NCBI RefSeq assembly: GCF_023635005.1
Contig: NZ_JAMLJM010000009.1
Span: 1-64,000, forward strand
Reading direction: 5' to 3'
Origin: Flavobacterium luminosum
GTDB taxonomy: Bacteria; Bacteroidota; Bacteroidia; Flavobacteriales; Flavobacteriaceae
DNA length: 64,000 nt
The position numbers and the translations under genes are program-made. The notes under the pieces are model-generated. The model was not told where the DNA came from. It saw only the letters and a list, made by a program, of their open reading frames with translations, and did not search any database. This document shows positions 8,141 through 15,258 of the stretch, piece after piece; the stretch's first letter is position 1, and each line of letters starts with the position of its first letter.

Positions 8141-9559
8141 ATGAAAATAGAGCAATTATACACCAAATGTTTAGCAGAAGCTGCATACTACATTACTTCA
8201 GGAAATGAAGCTATTGTTGTAGATCCATTGCGAGAAACTCAACCCTATTTGGATCGGTTGGAACGCGATGGAATCCGCTTAAAATATATTTTTGAAACTC
8301 ATTTTCATGCAGATTTCGTCTCGGGTCATGTAGACTTGGCACAAAAAACCGGCGCTACTATTGTATATGGCCCAACAGACATGAAACCTGGATTTGAAGC
8401 ATACATCGGTCATGATAACGAAGTTTTTCATTTTGGTAACGCCAAAGTCAAACTCATTCATACCCCAGGACATACTCTGGAGAGTTCTTGTTTTTTGCTT
8501 ATTGATGAAAAGGGCGATGAACAAGGTCTTCTTACAGGTGATACTTTATTCATAGGTGATGTAGGAAGACCTGATCTGGCACAACACGTTATTGCCGATT
8601 TAACACAAGACAAACTAGCGCGAATGCTATACCGTTCGTTACGTGATAAGATAATGCCACTTTCTGACGATTTAATCATTTATCCAAATCATGGAGCTGG
8701 TTCTGCCTGTGGAAAAAACATGAGCAAGGAAACTACAGATTTACTAGGAATTCAGAAAAGAACAAACTATGCCTTGAATCCCAACCTAAGTGAGGACGAA
8801 TTTGTAGAAGCCTTACTAGACGGATTAACCACTCCTCCAGCCTATTTTCCTAAAAATGTGGCTTTGAATATTAATGGCTACGAGAGTCTTGACACTATTT
8901 TAGAACGAGGTTTACAACCTATTGCGATTACTGAATTTGAAACTTTATGTGAAGATCCTCAAATACTGATTTTAGATACCCGAACTCCCGAAGAATTTTC
9001 AAAAGGTTTTATTCCTAACAGTTTGAACATCGGTTTAAACGGGAATTTTGCTCCTTGGGTAGGAGAATTAATCAGTGATATCAACCAATCTGTTGTTTTA
9101 ATCTGCAACGAAGGAACAGAACAAGAAGCTGTTATTCGTTTGTCTCGCATTGGGTACGACAACACTATTGGCTTTCTTGAGGGAGGATTTAATGCTTGGA
9201 AAGCGAATCAAAAGGAAAGTAACTCGATAGAGCGCATTGATGCTTCACAATTGGAAGACTATTTATCTAAGACTTCTTGCCCGCTTTTTGATATTCGTAA
9301 ACGCAATGAACATAATGCGGAACATGTATTGGGAGCACAAAACATTCCATTGAATGAACTCAAACACCAACTAGATGCTTTTCCTAAAGACATTCCTTTT
9401 GTATTACACTGTGCCGGAGGATATCGCAGTATGATGGCCGCTTCTATTCTTCAACAAAATGGATATTATAATTTTAAAGATGTCCGTGATGGTTTTGAAG
9501 GAATAAAGAAAACCACATTGCCATTGTCTCAGTATGTTTGTCCCACAAGTCTACTATAA
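8141..9559 (+). CDS. Persulfide dioxygenase (ETHE1-like) fused to two rhodanese domains, copy 1
   Basis: This is a 472-residue cytoplasmic protein. Residues 1 to about 215 are a metallo-beta-lactamase fold of the ETHE1/persulfide dioxygenase type. The metal-site motifs are THFHADFVSGH (H54, H56, D58, H63), HTPGHT (H111), TGDTLFIGDVGRPDL (D134) and YPNHGAGSACGKN (H184). Two rhodanese domains follow (about 255-355 and 370-465), with catalytic-loop cysteines in LICNEG and in HCAGGYRS. Such fusions oxidise glutathione-type persulfides to sulfite and move sulfane sulfur to acceptors. A close paralogue follows at 9650. This copy has its own promoter and a weak Crp/Fnr-like site. Confidence 0.9.
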   Translation: MKIEQLYTKCLAEAAYYITSGNEAIVVDPLRETQPYLDRLERDGIRLKYIFETHFHADFVSGHVDLAQKTGATIVYGPTDMKPGFEAYIGHDNEVFHFGNAKVKLIHTPGHTLESSCFLLIDEKGDEQGLLTGDTLFIGDVGRPDLAQHVIADLTQDKLARMLYRSLRDKIMPLSDDLIIYPNHGAGSACGKNMSKETTDLLGIQKRTNYALNPNLSEDEFVEALLDGLTTPPAYFPKNVALNINGYESLDTILERGLQPIAITEFETLCEDPQILILDTRTPEEFSKGFIPNSLNIGLNGNFAPWVGELISDINQSVVLICNEGTEQEAVIRLSRIGYDNTIGFLEGGFNAWKANQKESNSIERIDASQLEDYLSKTSCPLFDIRKRNEHNAEHVLGAQNIPLNELKHQLDAFPKDIPFVLHCAGGYRSMMAASILQQNGYYNFKDVRDGFEGIKKTTLPLSQYVCPTSLL

Positions 9560-9580
9560 CGGATAGCTAATTCATGAAAG

Positions 9581-9596
9581 TGTAACTTATATCACT
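9581..9596. promoter_or_regulatory. Putative Crp/Fnr operator upstream of the second rhodanese operon
   Basis: TGTAAC-TTAT-ATCACT, read on the minus strand, is AGTGAT-ATAA-GTTACA. Both half-sites match the sites at 7154 and 12687. The centre lies 36.5 bp before the last base of the -7 element at 9618-9625. Confidence 0.6.
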
Positions 9597-9617
9597 TACA
9601 TTTAAAAAAATATACCT

Positions 9618-9625
9618 TATTTTTG
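9618..9625 (+). promoter_or_regulatory. -7 promoter element of the second dioxygenase-rhodanese operon
   Basis: TATTTTTG fits TAnnTTTG. It lies 24 bp before the ATG at 9650 and overlaps an upstream in-frame TTG, which argues against that TTG as the start codon. Confidence 0.5.
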
Positions 9626-9649
9626 TATAGTATTTTTAATGAAAGAATT

Positions 9650-11062
9650 ATGCAAATAGAACAAATATATACCGGATGTTTAGCACAAGGAGCTTACTAT
9701 ATTACTTCTAACGGAGAAGCAGCTATTATTGATCCGCTTCGAGAAGTACATCCTTATTTGGATCGTTTGGAAAGAGACGGTGTGACTTTAAAATACATCT
9801 TTGAAACTCATTTCCATGCCGATTTCGTTTCGGGGCATTTAGATTTAAGTAAGAAAACAGGAGCGCCAATAGTCTATGGTCCTACTGCTTCCCCTGAATT
9901 TGATGCTATTATTGCTGAAGACAATCAAGTTTTTCAGATTGGTGACGTTACTCTTAAGGTATTACACACTCCAGGTCATACCATGGAAAGTACTACATAT
10001 CTTTTACTAGACGAATCTGGAAAAGAACATGCTATTTTCTCTGGTGACACTTTATTTATTGGTGATGTAGGTCGCCCAGACTTAGCTCAGAAAGCAGCGA
10101 ACTTAACACAAGAACAATTAGCGGCTACTTTGTATCATTCGCTACGTGACAAAATAATGACGTTACCAGATGATGTTATTGTATATCCTGCTCACGGTGC
10201 TGGATCTGCTTGTGGAAAAAACATGAGTAAAGAAACGGTTTCTACCATTGGTGAACAAAAGCAAAAAAATTACGCTTTAAGAGCGAGCATGACCGAAACA
10301 GAATTTGTTTCTGAAGTATTGGATGGTTTAACGCCTCCTCCAGCCTATTTCGGAATGAATGTAGCCATGAATAAAACAGGATACAACAGTTTTGATAATG
10401 TGATGAATGAGGGAATGCATGCTTTGTCTGTAAAAGAATTTGAAGAATTAGCCGATTCGAGCGATGCCGTTATTCTAGACACTCGTAATCCGAATGAATT
10501 TTATAAAAAACATATTCCTCAGTCTATTAACATAGGAATCAATGGTGATTTTGCGCCATGGGTTGGTACCCTGATTGCGGATGTAAGTCAACCTATTCTG
10601 ATTGTTTGTGATTTAGGAAAAGAAGAAGAAACGATTACTCGTTTAAGCCGTGTAGGTTTTGATAATATTTTAGGTCATTTACAAGGAGGTTTTTCGAGTT
10701 GGGAAACTTCGGGTAAAGAAACAGATACTGTAAAACGCATCACCGCAGAACAATTCGCCCAAGAAGTAAAAATTGGAGAAGATAAAGTAATCGATATTCG
10801 TAAAGAAGGAGAATATAGTGCTGAACATTTAGATGAAGCCTATAGTAAACCACTAGCCTACATTAATAATTGGATTAACGAAATTGATCCGCAAGAGCAT
10901 TTTTACATCCACTGCGCAGGAGGGTACAGAAGTATGATCGCTGCTTCTATTTTACAAGCTCGCGGGTATAGAAATTTCACTGAAATTGAAGGTGGATTTA
11001 ATGCAATCTCCAAAACTGGATTACCAAAATCAGATTTTGTTTGCCAAAGTAAAGTATTATAA
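9650..11062 (+). CDS. Persulfide dioxygenase (ETHE1-like) fused to two rhodanese domains, copy 2
   Basis: The 470-residue product is a paralogue of the protein at 8141 with the same layout. The MBL dioxygenase domain has THFHADFVSGH, HTPGHT, SGDTLFIGDVGRPDL and YPAHGAGSACGKN. It is followed by a rhodanese domain with VCDLG and one with HCAGGYRS. The ATG at 9650 gives the same N-terminus (MQIEQIYTGCLA versus MKIEQLYTKCLA). It starts a tight operon with two small membrane proteins, a thioredoxin and a DUF6132 protein (gaps of a few bases or overlaps). This suggests persulfide oxidation coupled to thiol recycling. Differences between the copies in the first rhodanese loop may reflect different sulfur acceptors. 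Confidence 0.9.
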   Translation: MQIEQIYTGCLAQGAYYITSNGEAAIIDPLREVHPYLDRLERDGVTLKYIFETHFHADFVSGHLDLSKKTGAPIVYGPTASPEFDAIIAEDNQVFQIGDVTLKVLHTPGHTMESTTYLLLDESGKEHAIFSGDTLFIGDVGRPDLAQKAANLTQEQLAATLYHSLRDKIMTLPDDVIVYPAHGAGSACGKNMSKETVSTIGEQKQKNYALRASMTETEFVSEVLDGLTPPPAYFGMNVAMNKTGYNSFDNVMNEGMHALSVKEFEELADSSDAVILDTRNPNEFYKKHIPQSINIGINGDFAPWVGTLIADVSQPILIVCDLGKEEETITRLSRVGFDNILGHLQGGFSSWETSGKETDTVKRITAEQFAQEVKIGEDKVIDIRKEGEYSAEHLDEAYSKPLAYINNWINEIDPQEHFYIHCAGGYRSMIAASILQARGYRNFTEIEGGFNAISKTGLPKSDFVCQSKVL

Positions 11063-11064
11063 TA

Positions 11065-11277
11065 ATGATTAAAAAAAATTTAGGAAATACCGACCGTATA
11101 TTGCGATTGCTTGTTACAGGAATTATTTTGTACCAATTCAATAAAGGAGGGATGAATGATATACAGTCTTACTTTTTCGGACTCATAGCACTTGTCTTTT
11201 TTATTACGGCATTCATTGGCTTCTGCCCTTTGTATTTACCTTTTAAAATGAACACAAACGAAAACGAAAAAAAATGA
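11065..11277 (+). CDS. DUF2892 (YgaP-type) small membrane protein
   Basis: The 70-residue protein has two hydrophobic segments and the DUF2892 pattern (KNLGNTDRILRLLVTGIILY ... FITAFIGFCPLYLPF). This domain is found fused to rhodanese in E. coli YgaP. Here it is a separate gene 2 bp after the rhodanese protein, consistent with a membrane partner in sulfur transfer. It overlaps the next gene by 4 bp. Confidence 0.85.
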   Translation: MIKKNLGNTDRILRLLVTGIILYQFNKGGMNDIQSYFFGLIALVFFITAFIGFCPLYLPFKMNTNENEKK

Positions 11278-11483
11278 AACAGTTACTTTTTACCAATTGG
11301 CATTTGATGCGATGGGTTCGACTAGCTTTCGGTATATTTCTTATCTTTCAAGCAATAGAAACTCGTCAATGGTTTTTCTTTGGATTCGCCGCTTTCTTTT
11401 TATTCCAAGCATTGTTTAATCAAGGGTGTGGTGTAAATGGTTGTACGGTTCCAACCAACAATAAATCTAAAAGACATGAATAG
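11274..11483 (+). CDS. Small membrane protein with Cys-containing tail
   Basis: This 69-residue protein has two hydrophobic segments (MRWVRLAFGIFLIFQAI, WFFFGFAAFFLFQALF) and a C-terminal CGVNGC motif. It resembles the YgaP/DUF2892-like membrane proteins of rhodanese clusters. The two cysteines could take part in sulfur or disulfide relay. It overlaps both neighbours (4 bp and 8 bp), indicating translational coupling. Confidence 0.75.
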   Translation: MKQLLFTNWHLMRWVRLAFGIFLIFQAIETRQWFFFGFAAFFLFQALFNQGCGVNGCTVPTNNKSKRHE

Positions 11484-11778
11484 TTCATTTCAAAATATTA
11501 TTGACAGCGAAAAACCGGTATTAATCGACTTTTTTGCTACTTGGTGTGGTCCTTGCCAAATGCTAGGTCCGATTTTACAAGAAGTTAAAGCTTCTTTGGG
11601 AGATCGTGTTTCGATTATTAAAATAGATGTTGATAAAAATCAAGAATTAGCAGCCAAATATCAGGTTCGTGGTGTTCCTACGATGATGCTTTTTCAACAA
11701 GGAAAACCTCTATGGAGACAATCTGGAGTGTTATCTAAAGAAGAAATTATTAAAACCATTCTAGAAAAAAGTATTTAA
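11476..11778 (+). CDS. Thioredoxin
   Basis: The 100-residue protein is a complete single-domain thioredoxin with WCGPC (in FATWCGPCQMLGPI) and the cis-Pro loop VRGVPTMMLF. It lacks a signal peptide, so it is cytoplasmic. The ATG at 11476 overlaps the previous gene by 8 bp. Thioredoxin can reduce persulfides released by the rhodaneses encoded upstream, so a dedicated recycling role is likely. Confidence 0.9.
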   Translation: MNSSFQNIIDSEKPVLIDFFATWCGPCQMLGPILQEVKASLGDRVSIIKIDVDKNQELAAKYQVRGVPTMMLFQQGKPLWRQSGVLSKEEIIKTILEKSI

Positions 11779-11780
11779 TT

Positions 11781-11981
11781 ATGTCTAAAAAAGGATACCT
11801 GATTACCGGACTTGGTGTATTAGTAGGAGCTATAGTAGGTTATTTGTATTATAAAGAAATAGGTTGCGTTTCCGGCACTTGTGCTATTACTTCTAAACCA
11901 TTGAATAGTACTTTATATGGTGCTTTGATGGGAGGTTTGGTTTTTAATCTATTTGTAACATCAAAAAAGAAAAACACTTAA
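11781..11981 (+). CDS. DUF6132 family small membrane protein
   Basis: The 66-residue protein has two hydrophobic segments separated by a Cys pair region (KEIGCVSGTCAITSKPLNSTLYGALMGG). This pattern is typical of the Bacteroidota family DUF6132, often found beside thioredoxin and YgaP-like genes. Function is unknown. It closes the rhodanese operon. Confidence 0.8.
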   Translation: MSKKGYLITGLGVLVGAIVGYLYYKEIGCVSGTCAITSKPLNSTLYGALMGGLVFNLFVTSKKKNT

Positions 11982-12039
11982 CTAATATAGTTACGGTGCA
12001 TTCTCTAAAAGGAAAATGTTTTTTATTATCTTTGGATAA

Positions 12040-12357
12040 ATGAAGATTTGGATTTACACAATTTGCCTATACATTTTTGCTATGACGGTTTTACCTTCGG
12101 TTAAAGCGGTTAAGATGCATATGGTAACGAGTTGTTCATCCTTTTGTTCTAATTCTGAAAAAAAACCAACATGTCCTAAAGAAAAATGTTTTTTAAATGT
12201 AAATTTCAATGTAGGGCAGTTTGTTTTATTTGAAAATCCAGACTATGTAGGTCATTATTTTGCAGAAGAGATTCTGAAACCCCATTTACATGGCCAATCT
12301 TTATTTATAGATTATTTTAAAAACAGCATATGGCAACCTCCGGAAGCTACTGTTTAA
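12040..12357 (+). CDS. DUF6660-type small secreted protein
   Basis: The protein has 105 residues with an N-terminal hydrophobic segment (about 1-23). The Cys-rich middle reads SCSSFCSNSEKKPTCPKEKC, and the tail ends in NSIWQPPEATV. The same tail (GSIWQPP) ends the protein at 34294-34620, which precedes the Czc efflux operon. The family is associated with metal efflux operons in Bacteroidota and may bind metal in the periplasm. A TATCTTTG element ends only 6 bp before this ATG; if it is the promoter, the transcript would be nearly leaderless. Confidence 0.7.
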   Translation: MKIWIYTICLYIFAMTVLPSVKAVKMHMVTSCSSFCSNSEKKPTCPKEKCFLNVNFNVGQFVLFENPDYVGHYFAEEILKPHLHGQSLFIDYFKNSIWQPPEATV

Positions 12358-12422
12358 CTTTTAAAACCATAAAAAATAATTTTAACAACATTCAAAAATA
12401 ATAACATTTAAAAAAAATAATT

Positions 12423-12611
12423 ATGAAAAATATATTTTCAACGGTAGCTGTAGTTGCTTTATTAGTATCTGTAAGCGTTTCTGCACAAGAAGTTAAAAAA
12501 ACTAAAACTGCTAAAGAAAAGGCAAAAACTGAAAAATCTTGCTCAACTGCAGAAAAGAAATCTTGTTCTACAGAAAAAAAAGCAGCTTGTTGTGCTGCGA
12601 AAAAAGCATAA
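12423..12611 (+). CDS. Secreted Lys/Cys-rich small protein
   Basis: This 62-residue product has a signal peptide (about 1-21, ending in SVSAQ). The mature region is almost only Lys, Ala, Glu, Ser, Thr and Cys, with CST, SCST and AACCAAKK motifs. It is probably a periplasmic metal- or thiol-binding peptide. A similar Lys/Cys region occurs in the protein at 58329. A strong terminator follows, so this gene ends its transcript. Confidence 0.7.
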   Translation: MKNIFSTVAVVALLVSVSVSAQEVKKTKTAKEKAKTEKSCSTAEKKSCSTEKKAACCAAKKA

Positions 12612-12632
12612 GTAATTAAATATCAAATAGAT

Positions 12633-12659
12633 AAAAGCGCTCAATGGAGCGCTTTTTTT
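12633..12659 (+). terminator. Rho-independent terminator
   Basis: GCGCTC and GAGCGC pair around an AATG loop, flanked by an A run and followed by T8. It follows the Lys/Cys-rich gene and isolates the efflux operon that starts at 12755. Confidence 0.85.
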
Positions 12660-12686
12660 GTACCGTTCATCTAAAAGTTAGCCCAT

Positions 12687-12702
12687 TGTGACAATAGTTA
12701 CA
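12687..12702. promoter_or_regulatory. Putative Crp/Fnr operator upstream of the TolC-MFP-RND operon
   Basis: TGTGAC-AATA-GTTACA is the best palindrome of the set: five of the six half-site positions are symmetric. Its centre is 36.5 bp before the last base of the -7 element at 12724-12731. Confidence 0.65.
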
Positions 12703-12723
12703 TACTTAGTGACTTTGACTTCA

Positions 12724-12731
12724 TAATTTTG
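12724..12731 (+). promoter_or_regulatory. -7 promoter element of the efflux operon
   Basis: TAATTTTG matches TAnnTTTG and lies 23 bp before the ATG at 12755. No properly spaced -33 element is seen. Confidence 0.55.
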
Positions 12732-12754
12732 ACCTATAATTAAAAAACAATCTT

Positions 12755-14062
12755 ATGAAGCGACTCTATATAGTAACTTTCAGTCTATTTTTTTCTGCAG
12801 TAACTCTTGCTCAAGACACCCTTTCCATTTCGAAAGCTGAACTGACTCAAAAAATAGCTGAGAAAAACTTACAAATCAAAATAGCCGAGAAAACTTATGA
12901 ATCGGCTAGAGCAGACTATCGTCAATCTAACGCTGTATTTTTACCTAATATTACAGCCTCGCATACCGGAATCGTTACTACCAATCCTTTAATGGCCTTT
13001 GGATCTAAACTAAATCAAGAAATAGTAACTATGTCTGATTTTAATCCGGCTTTGTTAAATAATCCCGATCAAATACAAAATTTTGCTACTAAGTTTGAGA
13101 TCCAACAACCTTTAGTGAATCTAGACGGTTTGTATGGTCGCCAAGCTGCTAAAGCTAAAATGGAAGCGTATCAATTACAAACAGAACGTACCAAAGAATA
13201 CTTAGAATTAGAAAGTGCTAAAGCCTATATGCAACTGCAACTTGCCTACCGCGCTGTAAGCGTTTTGGAAAAAGCCAGTGCAACCGCTCAAGCCAATCTA
13301 AAACTTGTAGAAAACTATTTTAAAAATGGAATGTTACAAAAAACAGACGTTTTGAATGTACAAGTACGTGTAAATGAAATTTCTAATCAGCTACAATACG
13401 CAAAATCAAATGTGCAAAATGCTTCCGATTATTTAGCATTTCTACTGAATGAAGAGGCCATGGGAAAAATCTATAAACCTACTGAAACGTTAGATCCTAA
13501 CATCACTGTTGAAAAAATGGAAACGACACTTCCAGAGAGTCGAAAAGATATTATGGCTTTATCTAAATCGTCTGAAGCCTACAAAAAAATGTTTCAATCA
13601 AGTAAATATGGAATTTTACCAAGATTGAATGCTTTTGGAAGCTATGAACTATACGACCATAGTATTTTTGGTACTAGCGCAAAAGGATATTTGGTAGGAG
13701 CTCAATTATCATGGAATTTGTTCGATGGTTACAAAACTTTTGGAAAAACCGAAAAAGCTAAAGCCGATTTCTTGAAAGCTGAGGTAGAAAGCCAACAATA
13801 TAAAAAACAAAGTCAATTAGAGCTTAACAAAACGAACCGACAATTGCTAGATGCCGAGAACAAAGTGAATCTTTCTAAATTAGCCTTCGAACAATCACAA
13901 GAAGCCTTTAGAATTCGTCAAAACCGTTTCACACAAGGACTTGAAAAAACAACAGATTTGCTTCTTTCAGAAACACAAATGTCTCAAAAAGAGCTAGAAC
14001 ATTTACAAGCTGTTTTTGAATACAATTTCACTAAACATTATTTACAATTCTTAACCCGATAA
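12755..14062 (+). CDS. TolC-family outer membrane efflux protein
   Basis: The 435-residue protein has a signal peptide (about 1-19, ending in VTLAQ) and long alpha-helical, coiled-coil rich repeats typical of TolC/OMF proteins (AKAYMQLQLAYRAVSVLEKA; LNKTNRQLLDAENKVNLSKLA). It would form the outer-membrane channel for the periplasmic adaptor and RND pump that follow in the same operon. A putative Crp/Fnr site precedes it. Confidence 0.88.
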   Translation: MKRLYIVTFSLFFSAVTLAQDTLSISKAELTQKIAEKNLQIKIAEKTYESARADYRQSNAVFLPNITASHTGIVTTNPLMAFGSKLNQEIVTMSDFNPALLNNPDQIQNFATKFEIQQPLVNLDGLYGRQAAKAKMEAYQLQTERTKEYLELESAKAYMQLQLAYRAVSVLEKASATAQANLKLVENYFKNGMLQKTDVLNVQVRVNEISNQLQYAKSNVQNASDYLAFLLNEEAMGKIYKPTETLDPNITVEKMETTLPESRKDIMALSKSSEAYKKMFQSSKYGILPRLNAFGSYELYDHSIFGTSAKGYLVGAQLSWNLFDGYKTFGKTEKAKADFLKAEVESQQYKKQSQLELNKTNRQLLDAENKVNLSKLAFEQSQEAFRIRQNRFTQGLEKTTDLLLSETQMSQKELEHLQAVFEYNFTKHYLQFLTR

Positions 14063-14107
14063 ACAAACAATTAAATATTCAATATAATTAGACTAATCAG
14101 AGAAAAT

Positions 14108-15193
14108 ATGAGAAAAATAATTGCTACCCTAACAATATCTTCACTGTTCCTAGTATCGTGCGGCGGTGATCAAAAAAAACAAATTACTGATTTACCAGCC
14201 ATTCCAGTTACTATTAATGGTAAATTAGATACCAATAACAGTCCATTTATCACTGCCAGCGGAAAAATTGAAGCGGAAAACAGTGCTAACTTGAGTACCC
14301 GTATGATGGGTTATGTAACCAAACTACATGTTAGAGTTGGACAAAACGTAAAATCAGGACAGCTGTTAGTGAGTGTGAACAATACTGACCTTCAAGCTAA
14401 AAAGGCTCAAGTAGATGCTTCTATCACTCAAGCTCAAGCAGCTTACAATAATGCCAAAAAAGATTACGATCGTTTTGTAAATCTTTTTTCACAACAAAGT
14501 GCTTCACAAAAAGAACTTGATGACATGACTGCTCGTTATGAAATGGCAAAAGCAGGATTAGAAGCTGCAAAACAAATGCGTAATGAAGTCATGGCTCAAT
14601 TTTCTTATTCTAATATCACTGCTCCTTTTAGTGGTGTGGTAACCAATACTTTTATAAAAGAAGGCGACATGGCCAATCCAGGAATGCCTTTGGTAAGTGT
14701 TGAAGGTTCTGGAAGATTACAAGTAACTGCTATGGTTTCTGAAAGTGACATCACTAACATTAAAAACGGAATGCCGGTTACTATCAATGTTAAATCAATC
14801 AACAAACAAATATCTGGTAAGGTTTCTGAAATCAGCTTATCAGCAAAGAATACTGGTGGTCAGTACTTGGTAAAAATCAACTTAAATCAAACCGATCGTA
14901 GTATTTTATCTGGAATGTTTGTGAACGTTCAATTTCCTATAGCTAAAACTGCTGAAAGCACTACAAAAACTTCTGGAGTGGTTTTAATTCCAACCAGCGC
15001 CTTAGTAAAACAAGGTCAATTAAATGGTGTTTACACTGTTGGCAATGGAAACACAGCTATCTTACGATGGTTAAAAATTGGTAAAACATTTGGCAATCAA
15101 GTTGAAGTTTTATCAGGATTAACAACTGACGAGGCTTACATTGTTTCAGCAGATGGTAAATTGTATAACGGAGCTAAAATAAGCGTTAAGTAA
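14108..15193 (+). CDS. RND efflux periplasmic adaptor (MFP) lipoprotein
   Basis: This 361-residue protein begins with a lipoprotein signal whose lipobox Cys is C18 (LFLVSCGG). A barrel-sandwich/lipoyl half (GYVTKLHVRVGQNVKSGQLL), a coiled-coil hairpin (about 95-165), the second lipoyl half (NITAPFSGVVTNTFIKEGDMANPG) and beta-barrel domains follow. It links the RND pump at 15259 to the TolC protein at 12755. Confidence 0.88.
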   Translation: MRKIIATLTISSLFLVSCGGDQKKQITDLPAIPVTINGKLDTNNSPFITASGKIEAENSANLSTRMMGYVTKLHVRVGQNVKSGQLLVSVNNTDLQAKKAQVDASITQAQAAYNNAKKDYDRFVNLFSQQSASQKELDDMTARYEMAKAGLEAAKQMRNEVMAQFSYSNITAPFSGVVTNTFIKEGDMANPGMPLVSVEGSGRLQVTAMVSESDITNIKNGMPVTINVKSINKQISGKVSEISLSAKNTGGQYLVKINLNQTDRSILSGMFVNVQFPIAKTAESTTKTSGVVLIPTSALVKQGQLNGVYTVGNGNTAILRWLKIGKTFGNQVEVLSGLTTDEAYIVSADGKLYNGAKISVK

Positions 15194-15258
15194 TTACCAC
15201 TTAAAGTTTAGTATAAAAGACTTTAAATGTTGAACCTTAACTTTAAAACAAAAAAATT

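Noticed and set aside
11990..12005. A fifth Crp/Fnr site before the DUF6660 gene
   Set aside because: GTTAC is present but the left half-site is missing and the distance to the -7 element is 10 bp too long.
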